Part shown: positions 34,443 to 42,783 of the stretch, in pieces
How positions within the stretch are numbered: position 1 is the first letter of the stretch
Layout of the letters: each line of letters begins with the position of its first letter
NCBI RefSeq assembly: GCF_020216025.1
Contig: NZ_JAIWNC010000025.1
Span: forward strand, 1-64,000
From: Jidongwangia harbinensis
GTDB taxonomy: Bacteria > Actinomycetota > Actinomycetes > Mycobacteriales > Micromonosporaceae
Direction of reading: 5' to 3'
DNA: 64,000 nucleotides
Translations under genes and position numbers: made by a program
The notes under the pieces: model-generated
The model's input: only the letters and a program-made list of their open reading frames with translations
Told to the model about the DNA's origin: nothing
Database searches by the model: none

Positions 34443-35048
34443 GTGCCGACCGGGGTGGCCATCCGCGACGTACGCCGGCAGCTGTTCGACGCGGCCGCCC
34501 GCATCCTGCTCCGCGACGGTCCGGGCGCGCTGACCAGCCGGGCGGTCACCACCGAGGCGGGCTGCGCCAAGGGTGTCCTGCACCGGCACTTCACCGACTT
34601 CGACGAATTCCTCGCCGAGTTCGTCCTGGACAACGTCGCCCGGATGGATGAGCAGGCCGCCGCGCTGCGGGACTCCGCCGGCACCGGCACCGTCGCCGGG
34701 AATCTCACCGAGGCGCTCACCGCCCTGTTCGGGTCGGTGGCCGTGGCGATGGTCGGGCTCGTCACCGTCCGGGACGAACTGCGGACCCGGCTGCGGCGGA
34801 CCTGGCCGGCCGGCGTTCCGGTGCTGACCGACGCGGCGGTGATGATCGGGGCGTACCTCTCGGCGGAGCGCGAGCTGGGCCGCATCGCGGCGGAGGCCGA
34901 CGCCGACACGCTCGGGGTCATGCTGATCGGGGGCGTGCACCTGCTCTTCGTCGCCGGCGAGAACACGCCCCCGGACACCCCGGCCGTGCGCAAGGTGGTG
35001 GCCTCGGTGCTGGCCGGCATCGAGCGCGAGCCGGACCGACCGGCCTGA
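34443..35048 (+). CDS. TetR-family regulator, likely repressor of itself and the methyltransferase
   Basis: A 201-residue TetR protein. The DNA-binding domain is at about 5-55 (IRDVRRQLFDAAARILLRDGP, SRAVTTEAGCAKGVLHRHF). The rest is helical. GTG 34443 has AGGAGG nine bases upstream and leaves the usual short tail; an in-frame start further up would lie inside the operator. It faces the methyltransferase across 48 bp holding two GTGGGC/GCCCAC palindromes, the typical layout of an autoregulated repressor and its target. Confidence 0.88.
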   Translation: MPTGVAIRDVRRQLFDAAARILLRDGPGALTSRAVTTEAGCAKGVLHRHFTDFDEFLAEFVLDNVARMDEQAAALRDSAGTGTVAGNLTEALTALFGSVAVAMVGLVTVRDELRTRLRRTWPAGVPVLTDAAVMIGAYLSAERELGRIAAEADADTLGVMLIGGVHLLFVAGENTPPDTPAVRKVVASVLAGIEREPDRPA

Positions 35049-35066
35049 TCGTACGGTCCACGACGA

Positions 35067-35094
35067 GGGCCCCGGCGCTTTCGCACCGGGGCCC
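35067..35094 (+). terminator. Strong hairpin terminator after the TetR gene
   Basis: GGGCCCCGG (35067-35075) pairs perfectly with CCGGGGCCC (35086-35094), with a ten-base loop that can add two GC pairs. It starts 19 bases after the TetR stop codon. Confidence 0.75.
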
Positions 35095-35620
35095 GAGGGC
35101 TGTGGATCAGAACACCATCCGCCGGCGGTACGCCGGCTTGTCGTTTCCGCGCCGTCCCACCCGGGGGCGGGGGCGCGAGGATCATAAGCGTGACCGGAGA
35201 CCACCTCTCGTTCGATGGAGACTGCGGTGTCCGCGCCCGGCCCGTCACAGCGGCCGGCAGCGGGCGATCCAACGGTGTGCGACCCTCCCTTTCCTCCGAC
35301 TTCCCGAACTCTTCACCATCTGCTTCGCCGGCGCCGGAACCCCACGCGACTTCATGGCCCCGACACGTGCGGCGCAGCGAGCGGAGCCCTGAACGTGCCT
35401 CGGCCCTGCTCCTTCGCCCTCCATCGGGCGGTGCGTCCGCGTCTTTGTTGACTCTTCGCTTCCGACCCGAGAAACGCTAATCGCCCTTACCCAGAAAGTC
35501 TAGTCATGACGGCGTAGATTTTCTTGGGTGTGGCGAGAGTTCCGCCGGTCGGACGCCACCGCTCGGTGGGAGCGGGTCGATGGCGCCGTACGCCAGTGGA
35601 CCGCGGGTGGCGACGGCCGC
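35095..35620. other. 526-bp intergenic region without a recognisable gene
   Basis: Between the TetR terminator and the convergent unknown gene. Several short open frames exist (for example 35190-35480 on +), but none has a ribosome-binding site, a third-position GC bias or a recognisable domain. Base composition is noticeably less GC-rich in 35280-35530. I see no repeat, tRNA or riboswitch. It lies beyond the 3' end of the Rhs cluster, where decayed toxin cassettes are often found, but I see no Rhs-like remains. Confidence 0.5.
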
Positions 35621-36829
35621 TCAGCGCAGTCCGGCCGCGGCGCGGACCCGCTCGCGGGTCAGGGCGGTGGCCGCGGCCGGGGAGAGCAGGCAATCCGCCA
35701 GCAGGTCACGGCCACGGCGGCGGAGCACCTCCCGGTCCGGATGGCCGGGCAGCCACTGCTCCGGCTCGCCGAGGGTGAGCACGAAGCGGTCCGGGGCCAC
35801 CTCGGTCGCACCGGGTGGCGGTCCGCCCAGCCGCGCCAGGTGGCCGGGCGAGAGGATCTGGCACCACATGGCGTCGGGCACCGCGACCTCGGCCAGCCGG
35901 TCGACGGACGGCCGGTCCGGCGGGGAGCCCCGATCGCGCCAGCGGAGGAACAGCAGATCGTCGGCGTCCGGTTCCGCGGTGACGCCGGCCCAGACGACCC
36001 GGTCGGCGTACCGGAGCAGCACCTCGCGCTGCCGCCGCAGGGCGCCGGCCACCTCGGCGTCCCCGGCGGCCATGGTGAACGCGGCCGAGCCGGCCGGATC
36101 GGCGCCGGTGCCGACCACCGCCGCGGCGACCCGGCCGGCGAAGTTCGTGCTCACCGCCACCGCCGTCGCGCCGGCCGCCAGCACCGGGGCGAGCGCCGGG
36201 ACGAGCGCGCCGGGTTCGACGTCGACCGCGACCGACGACGCCATCGCCACCAGGCTGTCCGCCGGTCGATGTTCGCCCAACAACCAGGCGCCGGCGACTT
36301 CGAGCAACCCGCCCGGCCCGGCTGCTCCGCCCGGCCCGGCTGGTTGACCCAGCGCGCCCGGATCGCTCGGGCCGGCCGACCCACCCAGCCAGGCTGCTCC
36401 GCCCCCGGCTGCATTGCCCGGTGCGCCCGGGTCGCTCGGGCCGGCCGGGGTCGCCGGCCGGTGGTGCAGCACGGTTCGGGCCGCCGGTGCCAGCGCTCGC
36501 AGCGGCAGATATCGAGGGGTGGCGCTCGGCTGCTGGACGAGGCGGGCGTCGCGCACCCCGGCCTCGTCCAGCCGCCGGACGACCAGGTCCGGAACGGCGC
36601 GCAGCAGGGCCGGCGGCGTGGTGCCGACCTCGACGACGACCACCGGCCCGCCCGGCAGCGGAACGACCGGCCCGACGGACATCGCCTCGTGCAGCTCCCG
36701 GAGGTCCGCCGCGGCCGTACGCATCGCGGCGAGCAACCGATCGGGAGCGGCCGGCGACCGGGCCTGGACGATCATCGTGGCCTCGGGTACGAGACCGGCG
36801 ACCACGTCCGGGTCCACGGTGGTGCCCAT
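35621..36829 (-). CDS. Unknown protein directly downstream of the Rhs gene
   Basis: A 402-residue, acidic, soluble protein of no family I recognise. Residues about 1-115 and 180-400 look like an alpha/beta fold; between them (about 120-175) is a low-complexity Gly/Pro/Ala insert with repeated GPSDPGA. Two Trp-rich spots (DAMWCQIL, EPEQWLPGHP) lie in the second half. There is no signal or membrane segment, so it should be cytoplasmic. It begins 21 bp after the Rhs stop (ATG 36829, GGGGAG upstream), so it is co-transcribed. In polymorphic toxin loci this position is usually held by the immunity gene; here the protein is larger than most and the role is only a possibility. Confidence 0.7.
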   Translation of the reverse strand: MGTTVDPDVVAGLVPEATMIVQARSPAAPDRLLAAMRTAAADLRELHEAMSVGPVVPLPGGPVVVVEVGTTPPALLRAVPDLVVRRLDEAGVRDARLVQQPSATPRYLPLRALAPAARTVLHHRPATPAGPSDPGAPGNAAGGGAAWLGGSAGPSDPGALGQPAGPGGAAGPGGLLEVAGAWLLGEHRPADSLVAMASSVAVDVEPGALVPALAPVLAAGATAVAVSTNFAGRVAAAVVGTGADPAGSAAFTMAAGDAEVAGALRRQREVLLRYADRVVWAGVTAEPDADDLLFLRWRDRGSPPDRPSVDRLAEVAVPDAMWCQILSPGHLARLGGPPPGATEVAPDRFVLTLGEPEQWLPGHPDREVLRRRGRDLLADCLLSPAAATALTRERVRAAAGLR

Positions 36830-36850
36830 CGACCGCTCCCCCACTTCCGG

Positions 36851-39800
36851 TTACCGCACCTTCGGCGGTCTGCCGCCCTTACCGCCGCCGGACTTGCCTT
36901 TGCCGCCCTTCTTCTTCGCCTTTATCTTGGCGCGTTCGTCGTCACCGACGTTCTTCTCCTCGTCGAAGTAGACATGCCCGGGTGCGTCACCCCAGATGAC
37001 CACATTGGCCTCCTCCCGGCCGAAGAGGCCCTTGCGTTGGAAGGCCTCGAACCCGTCGGCCCAGTCCTGCAGCTCGGTCCCGAGTTCCCAGGTGACGCCC
37101 CACTGCGCACCGGCCGCCGTGTACTCGTCGAGTTGTTCCCGGACCCGCTGGACCCACTTGCCGTTCTCCCACCGCTTGACCTCGTAGATGTACCGCTCCT
37201 TGATGACGAGGTCGATCTTCATGGGCTGGGCCCAGATGAAGGCGCCGTTCGGTCCCTCCGGGCCGCGCTGGAAGCCGTTCTCCCGGAGGCGCACCTCCCA
37301 GTCGACGTGCGGGTTGACCCCGAAGTCGTTCCAGTCCCAGTCCCACGCCTCCTCCCAGAACGAGTTCATCTTGTTGCTGAAGTAGTTCACGACGAAGGCG
37401 CGGGCCGCGTACTCCTGCTTCTGGTTGAACCACAGTTCGGACAGCGGCCCGACGGCGCCGTTCAGCGCCCACTCCTTGCCGTCGTACTCGCCGCGGGTCT
37501 TGAACGGGATGCCCTGGAAGCATTTGACGTGTGAGTCGACGGAGTTGCCAGGATCCGGGCAGTCCCAGCCGCCGCTGAGCGCCGCGAGCAGCGCCGGCAC
37601 CAGCGACCCGATGATGCTGCCGATGCCGACCGCGATCTCCCCGGTCGGGTCGACGTAGTCGAGCGGGCTGTTGTTGGCGTACGCGTACGGGCTCACCACA
37701 TCGGTCTGCCCCAGCTGGGTGGACAGCGGATCGCGGGCGGTGAACCGGCCGGTCGTGGTGTCGTACACCCGGGCCCGCAGGTAGACCGACGAACCCAGAA
37801 CCAGCTCGCCCCGGTACCCGAACGTCGGCTGCTCGAACCGGCCGCCGGACGCGAACGGGTCGTGGTCGCCACCGGCCGGCTGACCGAACGCGTCGTACCC
37901 GCCGGCCCTGGCCCACGCGGCCGTCTCGTCCGTGCGGACGGTCGAGCCGAACACGTCCTGGGCGAAGACCGCCGCACCGCACCGGTTGGTGGCCATGACG
38001 CGGTCGTACCCGTACACGAAGTCGGCCTCGGCACCGCATCCGCCGCTCGCCGCGGCCGCCGCGCTGTGCCCGCCCTCCGTGCGCTGCTCCAGGATCTCCG
38101 GGACGTCGTCGGTGAGGCTCCACCGGTACCGCACCGCGGCCGTCGGCGAGGTCTCCCGCAGGGCGGAGTCCCGGGCCGAGGTGTCCAGCCGCACCAGCAG
38201 GTTGTCGCCGTTGTAGGTGGCCCGCCGGGTTTCGGTCTGCCGGCCCTCGGTGTAGGTGGAGACCGCCGGCAACCCGAAACCGTCGTACGCGATGGTCTGG
38301 CGCTGCCGGCCGTCGGACTGCTCGATCAGGCGACCGGCGTCGTCGTACCGGTGGTCGACGCGGTGGTCACCGGTTTCGGTGCGGACGAGCTGGTCGGCGG
38401 CGTCGTAGGAGAGCCGGGTCGGCACGCCCTTGCGTTCGATCGAGGTCCGGTTGCCCACCTCGTCGTAGCCGGCCCGGAGGATCTCCCCCGAGTCGTCGCG
38501 CACCGCGGTCAGCTGGTCCGCCGCGTCGTAGCGGTACTCGACCACGTCGTCGCCGTCCGCCTGCGCGGTGACCAGTCCGTCCGAGTCGCGGGTGAGCCGG
38601 ACGTCCCGGTGGTGCCGGCCGGAGCGCAGCTCCTCGAAGCGGACCAGCAGGCCGCCGTTGTACCGGTAGCGCCGCTCCCACTGCTCGGGCAGTTTCTCGG
38701 TCAGCAGCCGGCCGTCCGGGTCGAGCGTGAACCGGGCGTTGCCGGGCGCGGAGTCCAGGCCGGTCAGGTTGCCGTTGGCGTCGTGGCGATAGGAAACCCG
38801 CAATCCGTCCGGGTACTGCAGCGAGGTCTGCCGGCCCGCCGCGTCGTACGTCATCTGCTGCCGTTTGCCGTCCGGCTCGGTCGCGCTCAGCAGCCGGCCG
38901 GCCGCGTCGTAGGCGTACCGGGTGGTGCCGGTGCGGTCCGTCATGGTGGCCCGCCGGCCCGCGCCGTCGTAGGTGTAGGCCACCACGCTGCCGTCCGTGC
39001 CGATCCGGCGCACCAGTTCCCGGGCGCCGTTGTACTCGGAACGGGTGGTCAGGCCGGACGGCTCGACCACGCTGGTGACGTTGCCCGCGTCGTCGTAGGT
39101 CCGCCGGGTGGTCCGGCCCAGCGCGTCGGTGAAGCTGCGTTCCCGGCCACCGTCCACACTGGCGAACGTGCGCCGGGCGCCCTTGGCGTCGGTCAGCGTG
39201 GCCAGATCACCGGCGGCGGTGTAGGTGTACCTGGTCACGCCGCCGTTGGCGTCGGTGGTGGAGACGAGCTGCCCGGCCGCGTCGTAACGCAGCCGGTGGA
39301 CGGCGCCGTCCGGCTTGATCGTCGCAGTCTGCTCGCCGCGTTCGGTGTACTCCAGCCGGGTCACCCCGCCACGCGGGTCGGTGATGTGGGTCGGCCGGCC
39401 GTCGGCGTCGTAGCGGAACCGGGTGACCAGGCCGGCCGGGGTGGTCTCGGAGATCCGCCGGCCGTCCGCGTCGTACTCGTACCGCAGCACGCCGCCGAGC
39501 GGGTCGGTGGTCCGCACCAGCCGGCCGGCGGCGTCGTAGCCGTACCGGGTCCGGTTGCCCAGCGGGTCGATCACGGCGGTGCGCCGCCCGGCGGCGTCGT
39601 ACTCGTACCGGGTGGTGTGGCCGGTGGGGTCGGTCGTCGAGACGAGCCGGCCGGCCGCGTCGTACCCGTACCGCTCGGTGGCGCCGGTGGGATCGGTGCG
39701 GCCGACCAGCCGGTTCATCGCGTCGTACACGTAGCGGGTGACCCGGCCGAGCGCGTCCGTCGTCGTGGTGACGTTGCCGCGGGCGTCGTGACCGGTGACG

Positions 39801-41584
39801 GTCGTGCCGGCCGCCTCCTGCACCTCGGTCACCCGGCCCTCGGCGTCGTACGCGTAGCGGGTCACCGCACCGGTCCGGTGGGTCACCGAGGACTGCCGGC
39901 CCAGCGCGTCGTAGGTGAAGCGGTCGACACCGCCGGCCGGGTCGGTGGCGGTCAGCAGGCGCCCGTCGCCGTCCCGGGTGTAGGTGGTCCTGCGGTCCAG
40001 CGGGTCGATGGTGGCGATCCGCTGGCCGGCGGCGTCGTACTCGTGTGCGGTGACCGCGCCGGCCGGGTCGGTGACGGCCAGCAGCCGGCCGGTGCCGGAG
40101 TAGCGGTAGGTGCTGCGGGCACCGGACGGCTGGGTGGTGGCGGTGACCCGGCCGAGCGCGTCGCGGGTGTCCCGGGTGACCCGGCCGGTCGGCGTGACCG
40201 TGGCGACCCGCCGACCGGCCTGGTCGTACTCGTACCGGGTGGTGCCGCCGAGCGGATCGGTCACGCCGGTCAGCCGCCGGCCGTCGTCGTACGCGAAGCT
40301 CGTCCTGGCCCCGCCCGGGTCCACGGTCTCGGTGACGAGTCCGTCGGCGACCTTCACCCGGGTGATCCCGCCGGCCGCGTCCCGCACCTCCGTGGGGATC
40401 TGGCTGTCCCCGGTGTACGACAGCCGGGTGACCGCGCCCGACGGGTCCGTCACGGTGGTCACCCGGTTCTGCGGGTCGTACGTCATCGCGGTCGCCGCGC
40501 CGCCGGTCTCCTGCCGGACGATGTTGCCCTGCGGGTCGTAGGCGATCGTGGTGCGCAGGCCGCCGGCGGTGGTGCTCGCGACGAGCCGGCCCTCGGCGTC
40601 GAACTGCTGCACGGCCTCGTTGCCGGCGGCGTCGGTGACCCCGATCAACCGGCCGGCGGCGTCGTACCGGTACGTGGTCCGGGCGCCGGTGGTCGTGTTC
40701 GTCACGGTCGTGGTGCCGGCCTCCGGGTCGTACCCGAACTCGGCCCCGCCGGAGCTCAGGTCCTGGCGCCGGACCCGCCCGTCGCCGTCATAGGTGTTCG
40801 CGAGCACGCGGCGTTCCTCAGCGTCCTCGATCTCGCGGAGCCGCGCGTCGCCGTCGTAGGTGTACCGGGTGACCGTGCCGTCCGCCGCGGTCACCGACGT
40901 CAGCGCGCCGTCCGCGGAGTAGCCGTAGCGCACCGTCCGGCCGTCACCGGCGGCCACCGCGACCAGCGGGCCGTCCGGCGCGTACGTCAGTTCCAGCCGG
41001 TAGCCGGCGGAGTGGGTCACCGACACGGCCCGGCCCTGGTCGTCGCGGACCACCGTGACGGACTCGCCCTCGCCGGTGCGCCGGGCGAGCCGACCGCCGG
41101 AGTCGAACGACCAGGTCTGCCCGCCGGCCGAGTAGCGCAGCGAGAACAGCCCGTCCGCGGTCCTGGACAGCACGGCCTCGAGGTCCTGCGGCCTGCGGTA
41201 GCCACCGCTGCCGTCCGGCGTGAACGTCAGCACCCGGCCATCGTCGCCGTGGAACGCGACCGAGCCGTCCGGCGCCTCCACCAGCCGCGCGCCGAACGAC
41301 ACCGACCAGCCGGTGCCGAGCGGGCCGTCGGCGGTGCTGAGCGAGTTGTACGTGCGGGACCAGGAGAGCAGTCCGACCGGCATGGACAGGTCCGACCACG
41401 ATCCGCTGTAGTTGCCGGTGGCGGTGTGCACGCCGGAACCGGCGTAGCCGTAGCCGGGATGGTTGCCGAACAGTTCGGCGACGGGCCGGGTCAGCACCGG
41501 CGCCTGCCGGGCGAGGGCCGGCGTGACGCCACCGACCAGCAACAGGGCCACGCAGACCGCGACCCACGACACTTTCGATTTCAT
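36851..41584 (-). CDS. Secreted Rhs/YD-repeat protein with C-terminal PD-(D/E)xK-like toxin tip
   Basis: A 1577-residue protein with a Sec signal (MKSKVSWVAVCVALLLVGG; cleavage near ALA). Residues about 45-130 are a DUF6531-like start (VHTATGNYSGSWSDLSMPVGLLSWSRTYNS). Dozens of YD repeats (about 150-1230; GRLTxxTDPxGxxTRYxYDAAGR) form the shell, closed by the Rhs core signature YLRARVYDTTTGRFTARDPL and YVDPTGE at about 1308-1314. The 265-residue tip is unlike the rest: WEVRLRENGF, then Asp1458 in KIDLVIKE and Glu1468-x-Lys1470 in YEVKRW fit the PD-(D/E)xK nuclease pattern. A Lys/Gly-rich tail ends the protein. Start ATG 41584. Confidence 0.9.
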   Translation of the reverse strand: MKSKVSWVAVCVALLLVGGVTPALARQAPVLTRPVAELFGNHPGYGYAGSGVHTATGNYSGSWSDLSMPVGLLSWSRTYNSLSTADGPLGTGWSVSFGARLVEAPDGSVAFHGDDGRVLTFTPDGSGGYRRPQDLEAVLSRTADGLFSLRYSAGGQTWSFDSGGRLARRTGEGESVTVVRDDQGRAVSVTHSAGYRLELTYAPDGPLVAVAAGDGRTVRYGYSADGALTSVTAADGTVTRYTYDGDARLREIEDAEERRVLANTYDGDGRVRRQDLSSGGAEFGYDPEAGTTTVTNTTTGARTTYRYDAAGRLIGVTDAAGNEAVQQFDAEGRLVASTTAGGLRTTIAYDPQGNIVRQETGGAATAMTYDPQNRVTTVTDPSGAVTRLSYTGDSQIPTEVRDAAGGITRVKVADGLVTETVDPGGARTSFAYDDGRRLTGVTDPLGGTTRYEYDQAGRRVATVTPTGRVTRDTRDALGRVTATTQPSGARSTYRYSGTGRLLAVTDPAGAVTAHEYDAAGQRIATIDPLDRRTTYTRDGDGRLLTATDPAGGVDRFTYDALGRQSSVTHRTGAVTRYAYDAEGRVTEVQEAAGTTVTGHDARGNVTTTTDALGRVTRYVYDAMNRLVGRTDPTGATERYGYDAAGRLVSTTDPTGHTTRYEYDAAGRRTAVIDPLGNRTRYGYDAAGRLVRTTDPLGGVLRYEYDADGRRISETTPAGLVTRFRYDADGRPTHITDPRGGVTRLEYTERGEQTATIKPDGAVHRLRYDAAGQLVSTTDANGGVTRYTYTAAGDLATLTDAKGARRTFASVDGGRERSFTDALGRTTRRTYDDAGNVTSVVEPSGLTTRSEYNGARELVRRIGTDGSVVAYTYDGAGRRATMTDRTGTTRYAYDAAGRLLSATEPDGKRQQMTYDAAGRQTSLQYPDGLRVSYRHDANGNLTGLDSAPGNARFTLDPDGRLLTEKLPEQWERRYRYNGGLLVRFEELRSGRHHRDVRLTRDSDGLVTAQADGDDVVEYRYDAADQLTAVRDDSGEILRAGYDEVGNRTSIERKGVPTRLSYDAADQLVRTETGDHRVDHRYDDAGRLIEQSDGRQRQTIAYDGFGLPAVSTYTEGRQTETRRATYNGDNLLVRLDTSARDSALRETSPTAAVRYRWSLTDDVPEILEQRTEGGHSAAAAASGGCGAEADFVYGYDRVMATNRCGAAVFAQDVFGSTVRTDETAAWARAGGYDAFGQPAGGDHDPFASGGRFEQPTFGYRGELVLGSSVYLRARVYDTTTGRFTARDPLSTQLGQTDVVSPYAYANNSPLDYVDPTGEIAVGIGSIIGSLVPALLAALSGGWDCPDPGNSVDSHVKCFQGIPFKTRGEYDGKEWALNGAVGPLSELWFNQKQEYAARAFVVNYFSNKMNSFWEEAWDWDWNDFGVNPHVDWEVRLRENGFQRGPEGPNGAFIWAQPMKIDLVIKERYIYEVKRWENGKWVQRVREQLDEYTAAGAQWGVTWELGTELQDWADGFEAFQRKGLFGREEANVVIWGDAPGHVYFDEEKNVGDDERAKIKAKKKGGKGKSGGGKGGRPPKVR

Positions 41585-41661
41585 GAACGCCCCCGTAGCG
41601 ATCAGAGAATCCACGCCTGCGGCGTGGCGTAAGAAGACCGGTGACGACCGGCCGATGCCGA

Positions 41662-41697
41662 CGTGTCAGAAAGGTCCGGCGTGTCAGAGAGGTCCGG
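41662..41697. repeat. 18-bp direct repeat upstream of the Rhs gene
   Basis: CGTGTCAGAAAGGTCCGG (41662-41679) is followed directly by a copy with one change (41680-41697). It lies 78-113 bases upstream of the Rhs start codon, where an activator or repressor could bind. No matching regulator is known. Confidence 0.6.
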
Positions 41698-41803
41698 CAT
41701 GCGCACTGCCTGGACCCGGTCGGTCGCGAATGACCTTAGTGGACGGTCGCGGCGTGGAAGCGTCTGCTGATTCGAGATCCTTCTCAGATGACGAAAGGAG
41801 GCG

Positions 41804-42508
41804 TCACCGGAACAGCATGGCGCGACCCGAGCGGGTGCCGGCCAGCTCACCGCGGTCGTTGATGTCGGACAGGTCGTCGTCGGCGGTCAGCCCGCGCCCG
41901 GTCAGGTCGGTCATCACCCCGGCCCGCCAGAGGAACGGGCGGTTCACCTGATCGGCCACCGCGGCGAACCCGACCACGGCGCCCCGGTCGTTGATCGCGG
42001 TGGCCCGGCTGCCCGGACCGCCCAGGGTGCCCAGGTCCTGCATGACGCCGTCGTGCCACCGGAACGCGTGCTCCTCCTGCCCGCGGTCGTTGACCGCGAC
42101 GACCGATCCGTCGCCGCCGCCCAGATGGCCCAGGTCGATGATCCGGCCGCGGTCCCAGGCGACGGCGTGCTGCACCCCGGCGGCGTCCGAGGCGTTGCCG
42201 ACCACCAGGCCGCCGGCGTTGATGTCGACCGCGACCGAGTAGGTGCCGCCGGGCAGCGTGCCGAGGTCGGTCATCCGGCCCGCGGACCAGAGGAAGGCGT
42301 GTGCCTGCCCGGCCGCGGTCTGGCTGATGCCGACCACCTGCCCGGCGTCGTTCATCGCGAACGCGGCGCTCGTCGCGCCGCCCAGCGTGCCGAGATCGAT
42401 CGCGGCGTACGGCCGGGCGGCGCCCTGCGCCGGCGCCGGCGACAGCGCCACGAGCAGCGCCGCGGCGAGCGCGGCGGCGGACGCGCGGGATCGGGTGGGC
42501 AGGTGCAT
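41804..42508 (-). CDS. Exported HAF-repeat protein
   Basis: A 234-residue protein. A Sec signal (residues 1-31, ending PAQGAA) is followed by four to five HAF repeats of the form HAFLW(x)xGxMxDLGTLGG...AxAINDxGxVVG (IDLGTLGGATSAAFAMNDAGQVVG, HAFLWSAGRMTDLGTLPGG, HAVAWDRGRIIDLGHLGG, HAFRWHDGVMQDLGTLGG). The repeat is thought to make a beta-propeller or similar; its function is unknown. ATG 42508 has GGGGGAG upstream. It ends with SGRAMLFR. Confidence 0.85.
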   Translation of the reverse strand: MHLPTRSRASAAALAAALLVALSPAPAQGAARPYAAIDLGTLGGATSAAFAMNDAGQVVGISQTAAGQAHAFLWSAGRMTDLGTLPGGTYSVAVDINAGGLVVGNASDAAGVQHAVAWDRGRIIDLGHLGGGDGSVVAVNDRGQEEHAFRWHDGVMQDLGTLGGPGSRATAINDRGAVVGFAAVADQVNRPFLWRAGVMTDLTGRGLTADDDLSDINDRGELAGTRSGRAMLFR

Positions 42509-42673
42509 GGCGGCTCCCCCGGACGGCGGCCACGTCTCCGGAACGGACGCGGCATCGCCGCTCAGTACATCGGCCCGGCGCCGCGGCCCGCCAGGGTCGG
42601 GGTTTGCGGCATGCGGCAAAGGCGGATGGCCGACAGTGCGGTTGACTCGGCGGGCGGACGGGGCGCGTCGGTG

Positions 42674-42783
42674 TCCCCGGTCCCCTTAAGCGTCCCGGTC
42701 CACTAAGGAGTCCCGGTCCACCTAAAGCGTCCCGGTCCACTAAGGAGTCCCGGTCCACCAAGGCGTCCCGGTCCGCTAAGGCG
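42674..42783. repeat. 18-19 bp tandem array on the stop codon of the EamA-type transporter gene (six copies)
   Basis: Units beginning TCCCGGTCCACTAAGG start at 42693, 42711, 42730, 42748 and 42766, with a less exact one at 42674. The last unit contains CTA (42776-42778), which is the TAG stop of the minus-strand transporter gene. Most other units keep the same CTAA and so carry a TAG or TTAG on the minus strand. The array fills the region between the transporter and the HAF-repeat gene. Confidence 0.88.

Noticed and set aside
35102..35480. Overlapping short plus frames after the TetR gene
   Set aside because: No ribosome-binding site, no codon bias and no domain; they begin after a strong terminator.
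37862..41632. A 1256-codon plus frame antisense to the Rhs gene
   Set aside because: It mirrors the YD repeats (repeated VVGVPGDPAG-like text) and has no start signal; typical shadow of a repetitive gene.
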